From Nodularia sp034931045 (GTDB taxonomy: Bacteria; Cyanobacteriota; Cyanobacteriia; Cyanobacteriales; Nostocaceae), in NCBI RefSeq assembly GCF_034931045.1, contig NZ_JAYGHH010000017.1:1-64000 (forward strand): a stretch of 64,000 nucleotides of DNA, read 5' to 3'. This document shows, piece after piece, positions 7,804 through 16,336 of the stretch (its first letter is position 1; each line of letters begins with the position of its first letter). Made by a program: the position numbers and the translations under genes. The notes under the pieces were generated by a model. It saw only the letters and a list, made by a program, of their open reading frames with translations. It searched no databases and had not been told where the DNA came from.

Positions 7804-9232
7804 CACCAAAGACTTCGACGTTGGCAAATACGCAAACTGGGGAACCGTGTCCTACTCCAATGGCTTGATTGGGTTCGCCTTTACCGCACATGGCTGTACC
7901 ATACATTTGCCAGTTCTCATTATTCCCGACTTGGGTGAGGCTTTGCCAAAATTCTGGGGTTGTGGCTCGATAGTTGGGATTTTTCAGGGTTTTGGTGAGT
8001 TTACCGTTTTCGATTAGTTTGGCGTATTCACAACCAAATTGGAATTTATGACGGCGGTCATCTATTGACCAAGACCGATTTGATTCCATGTAAACGCCGT
8101 GTTCAATTCTGCCAATCATTTCTTCTACGCTGGCGTTTCCTGGTTCTAGGTTTAAATTTGCCATGCGGTCAATGGGGGGACGGTTCCATGAGGATGCACG
8201 GGCGCAAGCTACACCTGATATCCCGGCTCTGGCTTGGCTTTCTAAGCTGCCTAAACCTCTTTGTAAGACTCCATCTTTAATGACATACTCTCGTGTCGCC
8301 ACTGCCCCTGTATCATCAAATCCGTAGCTGGCAAATTGACCGGGTACTGTGGGGTCAAAGGTGATGTTCATTAGCGGTGAACCGTATACTAGGTTGCCAA
8401 AGTCACTTTTTTTCACAAAGCTGCCGCCGGCGTAGTTGCGCTCATCTCCTAAAATTCGGTCAATTTCTAGGGGATGTCCGACACTTTCGTGAATTTGCAG
8501 CATCATTTGGTCTGGTGCTAAGACTAAATTTGTGCGGGTGTTGGGACATTCTGCGGCTGTTAGCAGTTCTATGGCTTGTTCTCCAACTTGTTGGACTCGC
8601 GGCCATAATTGGTCTTGTTTTAATAGTTCCCATCCGCCTTGATAGCAGTGTGCTTGCCAACCATTGTTACTGCGTTGTTGGACTACTGTACCATCTTGAG
8701 CGATCGCCCCATAATGTGTTCCTAAAGATACAATTTTTTGGTAAACTTCTGAGCCGTTGCTACTAATAAACCAAGTTTCTCGTTCTGTGGTGCTGGCGCT
8801 GGCTGAAGTTTGCACTATTTTGTCATCAACTTTCAGGGTTTGACAAATACGCACTAGTAAATTGTTGATTTCTCCGGGGCTGAGTGTATCGAATGGTTCT
8901 AAATACGGAGATTTATATTCACCTACGACTTTGGGGCGTTGACTTTCTTTAAAAGGATATATCCACCATTTGCTTGCGGCTAATGCTTGTTGATAAGCTG
9001 TGTGGGCTGCGGCTTGTAGTGATGACAATTCTAGGGAATTAGTGGCTGCATAACCGAGACAGCCATTCACTAAAACTTCCAGCATTGCTCCCATAGTGGA
9101 GGATTTGCCGTTAATTTGCGGTAAGCCATCTCTAACATAACGAGTAGAGGAATTTTCTTTTACGGCTCTAATCCCAATCCAATCAGCTGGAATATCAAGA
9201 TTAGCGATCGCTTGTGTAAGTTCAGACCACAT
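7793..9232 (-). CDS. tldD: TldD metalloprotease
   Basis: A 479-residue TldD-type zinc protease. The metal-binding motif is visible as MLQIHESVGHPLEIDR (HExxxH, about residue 247), followed by the family's RNYAGGSFV and a C-terminal domain with GMAVCGKGEP-like conserved turns. TldD and TldE form a heterodimeric peptidase that degrades short unfolded peptides and matures some RiPPs. The start is an ATG at 9230-9232. It is followed 132 nt downstream by pmbA, the usual pairing in cyanobacteria. Confidence 0.9.
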   Translation of the reverse strand: MWSELTQAIANLDIPADWIGIRAVKENSSTRYVRDGLPQINGKSSTMGAMLEVLVNGCLGYAATNSLELSSLQAAAHTAYQQALAASKWWIYPFKESQRPKVVGEYKSPYLEPFDTLSPGEINNLLVRICQTLKVDDKIVQTSASASTTERETWFISSNGSEVYQKIVSLGTHYGAIAQDGTVVQQRSNNGWQAHCYQGGWELLKQDQLWPRVQQVGEQAIELLTAAECPNTRTNLVLAPDQMMLQIHESVGHPLEIDRILGDERNYAGGSFVKKSDFGNLVYGSPLMNITFDPTVPGQFASYGFDDTGAVATREYVIKDGVLQRGLGSLESQARAGISGVACARASSWNRPPIDRMANLNLEPGNASVEEMIGRIEHGVYMESNRSWSIDDRRHKFQFGCEYAKLIENGKLTKTLKNPNYRATTPEFWQSLTQVGNNENWQMYGTAMCGKGEPNQAIGVGHGSPVCVFANVEVFGGGH

Positions 9233-9389
9233 ATTTATATTAAGATTGATCAGAAAAATATCCCAATGATACTAGCTCAATGACTGGTGCTAAATTTAAA
9301 ATAGCATAAGGTACAACTCTACGAGTTACTAGCCTTTATATAGCAGATAATGGAGTTTCTGTAATAAGTTTTTTGGCTAGGGGTTGACC

Positions 9390-10118
9390 CTATTTTTCTA
9401 TATAGATTTTGAGATTAATCATTTTTTTGAAACTGCTCAAATAATTTAGCAGGGCATAGATAAAAGTTACAAGTCCAATCATTTCCAGGACTTCTTCAAT
9501 TAATATGGCAATTGTCGTTATTGGGGCAAGCCGACCAAAAGATGCTCTTAAAAACCCACCTACCATTTCTATCCCCAGCGCTCCGCCTACATAAAAAGTT
9601 GCAGCAATCAAGAATAAATACCGAGTTTTTTTAGGTAAATATAAGAGAAATTTAGAATATTTAAATGCAAAAAATATAACCGCAGGAATCCCGAATATAA
9701 CCCAGGTATGAAAGAATATTGGGCTGAGATTAAATCTTTCTCTTAGCGATGGAATGATTAAAATTTCGTGAAAGCTAAAGGCTTCATCTAGGCTGAAAAT
9801 AAAAAATATTAAAGATAGATTTTTCCAATAAATAAAATATTTATCTGCTTTTTTAATTAAAGTAATGACTGCTAATAATGCCGAACAAAATAATAACATG
9901 AAGGATGAATACCAAGCAGGTATATTTAGCTCTTCATCCAGGCTAAACAGTTCGTAAAACCATTTTGAACTGGGAAAAGAGAACCCGGAAACCAAAAAAT
10001 AACCACTTATAGCGCCAGTTAGGGTAAGAAATAAAATTATTATAATTAAATTCTGTGTAAATTTTTTAGCGGAAATATGAATTGGTAACTCTACATCACT
10101 AGTAGATGGCTGCGGCAT
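9390..10118 (-). CDS. Multi-pass membrane protein, unknown (CREST-like pattern)
   Basis: A 242-residue membrane protein with about seven hydrophobic segments after a polar N-terminus. Conserved-looking polar residues sit in or beside the membrane segments: SLDEELNIPAWYSS (about residues 79-92), FSLDEAFSFHE (about 129-139), an EMVGG and ILIEEVLEMIG near the C-terminus. Recurrent Asp/Glu/His at membrane faces is reminiscent of the CREST (alkaline ceramidase/PAQR) superfamily of metal-dependent membrane hydrolases, but the similarity is only in style. It stands alone between tldD and the PerM-like gene. Confidence 0.6.
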   Translation of the reverse strand: MPQPSTSDVELPIHISAKKFTQNLIIIILFLTLTGAISGYFLVSGFSFPSSKWFYELFSLDEELNIPAWYSSFMLLFCSALLAVITLIKKADKYFIYWKNLSLIFFIFSLDEAFSFHEILIIPSLRERFNLSPIFFHTWVIFGIPAVIFFAFKYSKFLLYLPKKTRYLFLIAATFYVGGALGIEMVGGFLRASFGRLAPITTIAILIEEVLEMIGLVTFIYALLNYLSSFKKMINLKIYIEK

Positions 10119-10547
10119 AGAAATTTATTTTTTAGTCGTGTTTTTAACATTAACACAAAATTTTCCCCACTTAAAAAATTCCCTAGTTCAGATCAAAAGA
10201 TTCTAGGAATATCAATTAATCATAGAAAACAGTATCTAAAGTTACAATTCAATTGCTACTAGTACAGTAAGGCGTAAATAAACAGACTATTGAAAATCAA
10301 TCAAAGCCTAGAGGATAAGATTTTTGACTTCCCGGCGGTACTATGCTAAACCTATGTACTTAGACAGCAGTCAATTTATTTTTCTACACGTTGAAAAACT
10401 CCATCGGATGTATGAAGTAAGTCATTGTAAATAAGTAAAGGTTTGTGGTCAGGAGTAAAGTTATGAATTAAGGGCTAAAGCCCTTACTACGAGCTAAATT
10501 ACCATATTTTTACATTACTTAACATAGTTGGCTTTATGATCACCAAC
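10119..10547. other. Intergenic region with dispersed repeat
   Basis: No coding sequence is seen. The stretch is AT-rich and contains the left part of an 86-nt dispersed repeat (from 10465). The remainder presumably holds the promoter of the minus-strand membrane protein, but I cannot point to a convincing element. Confidence 0.6.
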
Positions 10548-10550
10548 TTA
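10465..10550. repeat. 86-nt dispersed repeat, copy 1
   Basis: It begins with the palindromic core AAGGGCTAAAGCCCTT and runs to CACCAACTTA. The same 86-nt arrangement with about ten substitutions and no indels occurs at 55427-55512. Copy 1 reaches into the 3' end of the PerM-like gene and includes its stop codon (TTA at 10548-10550 on the plus strand). Copy 2 ends 9 nt before the histidine kinase start. Confidence 0.8.
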
Positions 10551-11666
10551 TTTACCTGCATCTGATGTTGGTTGATTATCTGCACTTAAAGCCAGTTTAT
10601 AAATAGCGGATTTTTCTTCGTTTAACAATTTTGGCTGTAAATAAAGATTTTCCACCAGTACACCGACACCAGCTACCCAAGGCGGGACAATGACAGCGCC
10701 AATAATACCTAAAACTTGGGTTCCTCCCAGTACGGCTAAAAGTTGATATAAAGGACGGACTCGCACTGAAGAACCTACCAGTAAAGGGTCAAGTACATAA
10801 GTTTCTAAGTTTTGAATCATTACAAATAACAGCAATACCCAAAAAAAAGTTAAGCCACTTTGAGGAATTGCCACAATTAAAGCCGGAACTGCCCCTAATA
10901 CTGGGCCGACAAAGGGAATTAAGTTGGTAAAGCCAGCAATTACGCCCAGGGCTAAGGCAAATTCTGATAGTCCCAAAATTCTTAAACCTAAAGTAATCAC
11001 AACCCCTAAAATGGCGGAAACTAAAACTCGCCCTTGGATATATCCCCCCATGCGACGAGAAATAGGGATAACTTGGTCGGCTAGACGTTCATCCCAGGGT
11101 TGGGGAAACAGACTCACTAGACTTTTAATTAAGTTTTTGCTTCCAGCTACCATATAGGCAGACATTACCAAGGCCAAAATTAGATTGACTACGCCGCCAA
11201 TAAAGCCACGAGTAAAGCCGAAGGAACGCACGAGTAACTGTTGACTAGAACGAAATAACCAATTTGTTACTGATTGGAGGTCAAAGAATTCTTCTACTGA
11301 TTCTATTTGAGTGATTCCCAATCGTAAGGCGAAATTTTCTGACGCAATTAACAAATTATCTAAATAAATTGGCAGTTTGCTAGTTAATCGCTGAATTTGC
11401 TCTGAAACAGATGGGCCAATAATTAAACCCGCGCCAATTAAGCCAAAAATCAGGCTGACGTATACGACAATTACGCCTAGCCAACGGGGAAGATGTAATC
11501 TTTCGGCGAGGTTAACTAAGGGCGCGATCGCAGCTGCTATGACTACAGCTATCATTAAGGTTAGGATCAAGCTCCGTAATTGCCACAGTAAGACTACGAG
11601 CAAGAAAACGGCGACAATTAGCAAGAGGTCAGCTAAGGAAATAGATTTACGCTGTTCATTTGTCAT
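10548..11666 (-). CDS. AI-2E family transporter (PerM-like)
   Basis: A 372-residue polytopic membrane protein of the AI-2E/PerM family. It has two N-terminal transmembrane helices (about residues 10-48), a third near 62-84, a soluble amphipathic middle with IPIYLDNLL-type helices, then a C-terminal membrane bundle with the family's GFTNLIPFVGPVLGAVPA segment (about residues 240-258). Family members have been linked to export of autoinducer-2, Na+/H+ antiport and other substrates, so the substrate cannot be assigned. The start is an ATG at 11664-11666, lying inside the GTCATTTGTCATT repeat tract upstream. Confidence 0.85.
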   Translation of the reverse strand: MTNEQRKSISLADLLLIVAVFLLVVLLWQLRSLILTLMIAVVIAAAIAPLVNLAERLHLPRWLGVIVVYVSLIFGLIGAGLIIGPSVSEQIQRLTSKLPIYLDNLLIASENFALRLGITQIESVEEFFDLQSVTNWLFRSSQQLLVRSFGFTRGFIGGVVNLILALVMSAYMVAGSKNLIKSLVSLFPQPWDERLADQVIPISRRMGGYIQGRVLVSAILGVVITLGLRILGLSEFALALGVIAGFTNLIPFVGPVLGAVPALIVAIPQSGLTFFWVLLLFVMIQNLETYVLDPLLVGSSVRVRPLYQLLAVLGGTQVLGIIGAVIVPPWVAGVGVLVENLYLQPKLLNEEKSAIYKLALSADNQPTSDAGK

Positions 11667-11812
11667 TGGTCATTTGTCATTTGTCATTGGTCATTTGTCA
11701 TTAGTCATTGGGAAGTTACTGTCTTCTCCCCCTGCACCCTGCACCCTGCACCCTGCCCCCTGCCTCTTCCCCCCTGCCCCCTGCCCCCTGCCTCTTCCCC
11801 CCTGCCTCTTCT
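11664..11812. repeat. Two microsatellite tracts (TGGTCATT and CCCTGCA types)
   Basis: The left tract (to about 11710) repeats GTCATTTGTCATTG. The right tract (from about 11729) is a heptamer array of CCCTGCA/CCCTGCC units with interspersed CTCTTCC, ending at the cysS stop codon. Heptameric short tandem repeats of this kind are characteristic of heterocystous cyanobacteria. Confidence 0.85.
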
Positions 11813-13259
11813 AACGATGCCAGCGAGTACCATCACGGCTATCAATTAATGTAATACCTTCTGCTTGTAGTTGATCACGAATGCGATCGCTTTCGGAAAA
11901 ATTCTTGGATTTTCGGGCTGCTTGTCGTTGTTCAATCAAGTTCTCTATTTCGGTATCACTTAAACCTGCGGTTGTTATAGTTTCGGTTTCTGGTTGGGCG
12001 ACTAAACCGAAAACTTCTGCTAACATCACCAAGGTTTGCCACTGTTTTTGTAACTCTTCTGGAGATGTTTCGGTTTTACCTTGATGCACAATAATATTTC
12101 CTTGGCGGCGCAGTTCCTTGGCTAGTTCAAATAAGACTGCTAACCCACCGGGAAAATTAAAGTCATCATTTACCGCTTCTTGGAAACGCTGAATGTGAAT
12201 TTCAGAAGTTACATTTTTTCCATTCCCCAATTCCCATCCCAGTTTTTCGCCGTATTCATAACCAAAGAGTAAACCTTCTTTGAGGGTGTGCCAGCCATTC
12301 GTTGCAGCTGCGATCGCATCGTCGGTAAAATCAATTGGTTTACGATATTGCGCCATTAGGACAAATAACCGTACTGCCATTGGCTCAACGCCTCGGTCTA
12401 GCAGGTCACGAATGGTGGTAAAGTTGCCCAAGGATTTGGACATTTTTTCACCATCAACTTTCACCATGCCGTTATGTAGCCAGTAAGTTGCTAGGGGTTT
12501 ACCTGTGACTGCTTCTGATTGGGCGATTTCGTTTTCATGGTGAGGAAAAATTAAGTCAGCACCACCAGCATGAATATCTATTGTCTCACCCAGGCGATCG
12601 CGCACCATTGCCGAGCATTCAATATGCCATCCCGGACGACCTGGCCCCCAAGATGATTCCCAAGCGGGTTCTCCTGGTTTTGCGGCTTTCCACAGGGCAA
12701 AATCAAAGGGGTCTTTCTTTTTCTGATATTCTGGATCTTCTATCTGGACGCGATCGCTCGCTCCGGCTTGCATATCTGACAATTTACGCCCAGAAAGCTT
12801 ACCATATTCATTGAACTGCCGGACTGCATAGTAAACATCACCGTCAGCCGGGTAAGCAAAACCTTTATTTTCCAACTCATGAATTAAGCGCTGAATCCCG
12901 TTCATGGCGTGAGTCGCACGGGGATATTCATCAGCCGGTTTAATTCCCAATCGTCCCATATCCTCAAAATAGGCGTTGATATAACGTTCCGCCACAGCTT
13001 CCATCGATGAACGTTCTTCACGCGATCGCTTGAGAATTTTGTCATCGATATCGGTAAAATTTTGGATATAACGCACCTCATAACCGATAAACTGGAGGTA
13101 TCGACGCACTACATCCCACACTATACAAGCTCTGGCATGACCCAAATGGCAGTAATCATACACCGTCACACCGCAGTAGTACATCTTCACCTTACCTGGT
13201 TCCACTGTGGCAAATGCTTCTTGACGACGGGTGAGAGTATTGTAAAGAGTTAGGGTCAT
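11811..13259 (-). CDS. cysS: Cysteine--tRNA ligase
   Basis: Class I aminoacyl-tRNA synthetase charging tRNA-Cys in the cytoplasm. With the start at ATG 13257-13259 (MTLTLYNTLTRRQEAF) it has 482 residues, normal for the family; the open frame upstream to 13394 is not family-like. The zinc ligand region MYYCGVTVYD (C29), the HIGH box as HLGH (residues 38-41), GWHIECSAM, and the KMSKS loop (EKMSKSLGN) are all present. The C-terminal helical and anticodon-binding domain ends RDGTRWHR. No T-box or other leader is seen. Confidence 0.96.
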   Translation of the reverse strand: MTLTLYNTLTRRQEAFATVEPGKVKMYYCGVTVYDYCHLGHARACIVWDVVRRYLQFIGYEVRYIQNFTDIDDKILKRSREERSSMEAVAERYINAYFEDMGRLGIKPADEYPRATHAMNGIQRLIHELENKGFAYPADGDVYYAVRQFNEYGKLSGRKLSDMQAGASDRVQIEDPEYQKKKDPFDFALWKAAKPGEPAWESSWGPGRPGWHIECSAMVRDRLGETIDIHAGGADLIFPHHENEIAQSEAVTGKPLATYWLHNGMVKVDGEKMSKSLGNFTTIRDLLDRGVEPMAVRLFVLMAQYRKPIDFTDDAIAAATNGWHTLKEGLLFGYEYGEKLGWELGNGKNVTSEIHIQRFQEAVNDDFNFPGGLAVLFELAKELRRQGNIIVHQGKTETSPEELQKQWQTLVMLAEVFGLVAQPETETITTAGLSDTEIENLIEQRQAARKSKNFSESDRIRDQLQAEGITLIDSRDGTRWHR

Positions 13260-13397
13260 AACAGAATAATTATCAAATCTGGAGATACGTAATAATAGGG
13301 TAAAACAGCTGCAATCACAGCCCATCATCCCTATGCTAGTACGCCACGGCAGAAATAAACCATCCCCTCCCGAAAAATGAACCCCTAACAGCATCGC

Positions 13398-13438
13398 AAT
13401 TACGAATTACGAATTACGAATTACGAATTACGAATTAA
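13398..13438. repeat. 8-bp tandem repeat (ACGAATTA)5
   Basis: About five copies of ACGAATTA separate the divergent cysS and cobW-like genes. The same unit builds the larger tracts at 45284-45452 and, inverted, at 53684-53768. Confidence 0.85.
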
Positions 13439-13462
13439 TTTTTGATATTTAATCACAACGCT

Positions 13463-14524
13463 ATGCAATCAGTATTTACTTCCGAATCTACAGCAATGGA
13501 TGCACCCAAACAAGGAATGCCAGTTACAATCATCACTGGTTTTCTTGGTAGTGGTAAGACAACTTTATTAAATCATATCCTCAGTAATCAACAAGGGTTA
13601 AAAACTGCTGTTTTAGTCAATGAATTTGGGGAAATTGGCATTGATAATGAGCTAATTGTCTCCACAGATGAAAACATGGTGGCTTTGAGTAATGGTTGTA
13701 TTTGCTGCACCATTAATAATGATTTAGTAGATGCAGTTTACCAAGTTTTAGAACGCCAAGATCATCTTGATTATTTGGTAGTAGAAACTACAGGTTTAGC
13801 TGACCCGTTACCAGTAGCTTTAACCTTTCTTGGTACAGAATTACGTGATTTAACCCGTCTGGATTCAATTATTACTGTAGTAGACGCAGCTAACTACAGC
13901 CTAGATTTATTTAACTCTGAAGCTGCATATAGTCAAATCGCCTACGGTGATATTATTATCCTCAACAAAGCTGATTTGGTTGATGAAGCAGCTTTGAATG
14001 ATTTGGAACGAAAAATCAATGCAGTCAAAGAAGATGCTAGAATTATTCGCACCGAGCGATCGCAAGTTCCATTGCCTTTAATTCTCAGTGTGGGTTTGTT
14101 TGCATCTGAAAAATATTTTGATCAAGCAGATAAACATGATCACGACCATCATGATCATGATCACTCAAAATGTGAACACGATGATCATGATCATGAACAC
14201 CACCATCATGATCATTCCCACCATTTAGAAAATGATGGTTTCACTTCCATATCTTTCCAAAGTGACCAACCTTTTGCCATCAGAAAATTCCAGTATTTCT
14301 TAGATAATGAATTACCTGCAAATATTTTCCGGGCTAAAGGAATTCTCTGGTTTAAAGAAAGTCCTAATCGTCATATTTTCCACCTGTGCGGCAAACGTTT
14401 CACCTTAGATGATGACCAATGGAAAGGTACACCAAAAACTCAGTTAGTGTTGATTGGTCAAAATTTAGATCGTGACACTTTAATGTCTCAGTTAGAAAAT
14501 TGCCTTGTTCCTTCTACAAGCTGA
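13463..14524 (+). CDS. CobW/COG0523 family GTPase, His-rich (zinc metallochaperone type)
   Basis: A G3E-family P-loop GTPase of about 353 residues: Walker A GFLGSGKTTLLNH, the metal-binding GCICCTI motif (CxCC), Walker B-type VVETTGLADP, and NKADLV for guanine recognition. A histidine/aspartate-rich loop of about 35 residues (roughly 14131-14223) separates the GTPase domain from the C-terminal CobW_C domain. Such loops bind zinc or another divalent metal, and many COG0523 members act as zinc chaperones. The frame could begin at TTG 13442; I prefer ATG 13463, with ATG 13496 possible. No cobalamin genes are adjacent, so a B12 role is not supported. Confidence 0.85.
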   Translation: MQSVFTSESTAMDAPKQGMPVTIITGFLGSGKTTLLNHILSNQQGLKTAVLVNEFGEIGIDNELIVSTDENMVALSNGCICCTINNDLVDAVYQVLERQDHLDYLVVETTGLADPLPVALTFLGTELRDLTRLDSIITVVDAANYSLDLFNSEAAYSQIAYGDIIILNKADLVDEAALNDLERKINAVKEDARIIRTERSQVPLPLILSVGLFASEKYFDQADKHDHDHHDHDHSKCEHDDHDHEHHHHDHSHHLENDGFTSISFQSDQPFAIRKFQYFLDNELPANIFRAKGILWFKESPNRHIFHLCGKRFTLDDDQWKGTPKTQLVLIGQNLDRDTLMSQLENCLVPSTS

Positions 14525-14544
14525 GATTTTAAATCAGTTAACAG

Positions 14545-14629
14545 TTAAAGCAAAGTGCTGAGTAGAAATCAAGTTAATTCAAGACTTTCAGCAATTAACA
14601 ATGTCCTAACTTCCTTGGCGGTTGCTATA
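14545..14629. mobile_element. Short MITE-like element (TATAGCAA family)
   Basis: This 85-nt element begins AAAGCAAAGTGCTGAGTAGAAA and ends CTTGGCGGTTGCTATA. It shares both ends with the 172-nt element at 36271-36442 but lacks most of the interior. The 3' terminus TTGCTATA is the complement of the TATAGCAA 5' terminus, so it has terminal inverted repeats of the kind mobilised in trans. A third partial copy lies at about 39949-39985. Confidence 0.65.
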
Positions 14630-14655
14630 ACTGATAACTGATAACTGATCACTGA

Positions 14656-16188
14656 TTACCTTGGTCTTCCCAATGTAGTTACATATATGACAGCCTCATC
14701 AGCCGGAATGCCTAAAATCTCATTTACTTGGTCGTCAAAGAAGCCACCGATACCACTGACACCTACACTCAGGTTAGTTGCGGCTAAATTCAACCGTTGT
14801 CCTAAATGTCCCGCATCCATGTGTAAATAACGGTAAACGCGATCGCCATATTGTGCGATCGCAGTTTTAAGATCAGCCGTATGAAACAGCACGGCGGCCG
14901 CATCTCGCCCTAAATCTTGCCCCAAGCAGAGGAAGTGTAACTCTCTGCGGAAATTTTTGAAGCGAATCTGTCTTAATTCTTGGGCTTTAGGTGCGTAATA
15001 ATAACAGCCAGACTCCAGACCTTTCACCCCACTAACAGCAATAAATGTTTCAATTAAATTCAGGTCAAAGTAGTCTGGAGTATTATCTAAACCTTGGTCG
15101 ATGTAATTTTGGGGTTGATAGGTGAAATCCAGTAAACTTTTGAGTTCATCGAAGGTTAAACTTTCACCACTGTAGGCGCGGGTAGAACGCCGCTTGTACA
15201 TGGTGGTTTCCAAATCTGTCAGTTTTGTTCCCCAGGAAATTGGTGTGGTAGCTGTGGGAATTTTTAGACAGAAAGGAAAATTGTATTTATCCTCTAAGAT
15301 TTTCTCTGGCTTCACCGTTGGTAGACTGCGTTTGCTAGTTAAACTTGGTTTAATTTGGGTGTGATGATGAAAATATTTCAGCAGTTCACCATCGGGAATC
15401 GGTGGATAATTAGTTTCACTGGCAGAAGGCAAAGCTGTACATCCTAATGGCAAATTTTGTTGCACATCTAATAAGTCTGCCAGAGGTAAGACAGCGATCG
15501 CTCCTTCTTGTTGCGAATCTATATAAAGTAAATCATTAACGGCTTCATCTACAAAACCACCAATCAAATGTGGGCGATAGTCATTCATCGCCCCAGCTAG
15601 TTCTATATTGCCCAGCAGATGCCCCGTATCTAAAAATATGCGCCGATAGGCTCTATCTTCATATCGCCAGGCTGAACGATAAAAAACCCCAGTAATGATA
15701 ATTGCCAATTGGGTACTTTCAATGGCTGGATGCCAAAAACAAGCCTCTTGCAAAGCTGGCCAAACATCACTTTCCCAATAATGCATTAGGGAATGAGTCC
15801 GACATTGGTAGTTATACAATCCAGGTGGTAATAACGGCGTACCACGGGATACTAGATACACTTCCGCCGGATATAATCCCCCCGCACTGGGCGCAGCCCG
15901 TAAATATACCGCACTGCCCATTGAAGGCATTCTCGCTGTCAGTCCATAACTGCGAAACAATAACCGGGAAAGTCTCTGCCACCATTGTGCATCTGGGTTA
16001 TTTGCAAATGTCTCTGATGTGTCTTGGATATAGGGTTTAAGGTCAAAAGTTGTCCCAATTTTGTACTCTTTAAACGGCACTGGCTGTTTAGCCCAGTCTA
16101 ACCCCTGAGACTTAGAGGCAAGAGTCTCAGGATCGTATTTAGTCCGTTCGTGGTAGTGTTGAGCGATGGATTCGCGTATTTCTGGCAT
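14656..16188 (-). CDS. SagB/ThcOx-type nitroreductase-like protein (duplicated domain)
   Basis: A 510-residue protein with two nitroreductase-like FMN-binding folds, about residues 50-250 (RMPSMGSAVYLRAAPSAGGLYP) and 320-510 (KRRSTRAYSGESLTFDELKSL). The family includes SagB/ThcOx dehydrogenases, which oxidise azolines in RiPP maturation, but most standalone cyanobacterial members have no known substrate. The second domain keeps the Arg-Arg-Ser-x-Arg flavin phosphate motif. In both halves, a 'DAGHLGQRLNLAA' or 'DTGHLLGNIELA' helix follows. No YcaO or precursor peptide gene is adjacent, so a role in peptide modification is not supported here. Confidence 0.82.
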   Translation of the reverse strand: MPEIRESIAQHYHERTKYDPETLASKSQGLDWAKQPVPFKEYKIGTTFDLKPYIQDTSETFANNPDAQWWQRLSRLLFRSYGLTARMPSMGSAVYLRAAPSAGGLYPAEVYLVSRGTPLLPPGLYNYQCRTHSLMHYWESDVWPALQEACFWHPAIESTQLAIIITGVFYRSAWRYEDRAYRRIFLDTGHLLGNIELAGAMNDYRPHLIGGFVDEAVNDLLYIDSQQEGAIAVLPLADLLDVQQNLPLGCTALPSASETNYPPIPDGELLKYFHHHTQIKPSLTSKRSLPTVKPEKILEDKYNFPFCLKIPTATTPISWGTKLTDLETTMYKRRSTRAYSGESLTFDELKSLLDFTYQPQNYIDQGLDNTPDYFDLNLIETFIAVSGVKGLESGCYYYAPKAQELRQIRFKNFRRELHFLCLGQDLGRDAAAVLFHTADLKTAIAQYGDRVYRYLHMDAGHLGQRLNLAATNLSVGVSGIGGFFDDQVNEILGIPADEAVIYVTTLGRPR

Positions 16189-16336
16189 ATTAATTTCAAT
16201 ACTCTTGGCTTCCTCCTTTTGATCTTGGCATTCATCAGCCTCATTGTTTCGTGTTAATTAGTACAAACTGTAAACTCATTATGTGATGTCTGGTAAATCC
16301 CTGACTAAATCTCGTTTCTAGAAATCAGGGAGTGAA

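Noticed and set aside
8377..8766. 129-codon plus-strand ORF with Cys and Leu-rich translation
   Set aside because: It is antisense to tldD, whose HExxxH-bearing frame is clear.
10924..11157. 77-codon ORF on the plus strand
   Set aside because: It lies antisense within the well-supported PerM-like gene and has basic, Pro/Thr-rich shadow composition.
11729..11812. Regular repeat tract considered as a possible CRISPR array
   Set aside because: The unit is 7 nt and directly tandem with no spacers; it is the heptamer microsatellite type of heterocystous cyanobacteria.
13260..13394. 45-codon N-terminal extension of CysS
   Set aside because: The residues do not fit the family; ATG 13257-13259 gives the standard N-terminus.
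13398..13438. Octamer repeat between cysS and cobW-like gene considered as an iteron or origin
   Set aside because: The unit is a common intergenic microsatellite in this genome (also at 45.3 and 53.7 kb), and no replication gene is near.
14656..16188. Possible RiPP gene cluster around the SagB-like protein with TldD/TldE
   Set aside because: No YcaO cyclodehydratase or precursor peptide was found near it, TldD/TldE lie 5 kb away, and both families are common as housekeeping genes in cyanobacteria.
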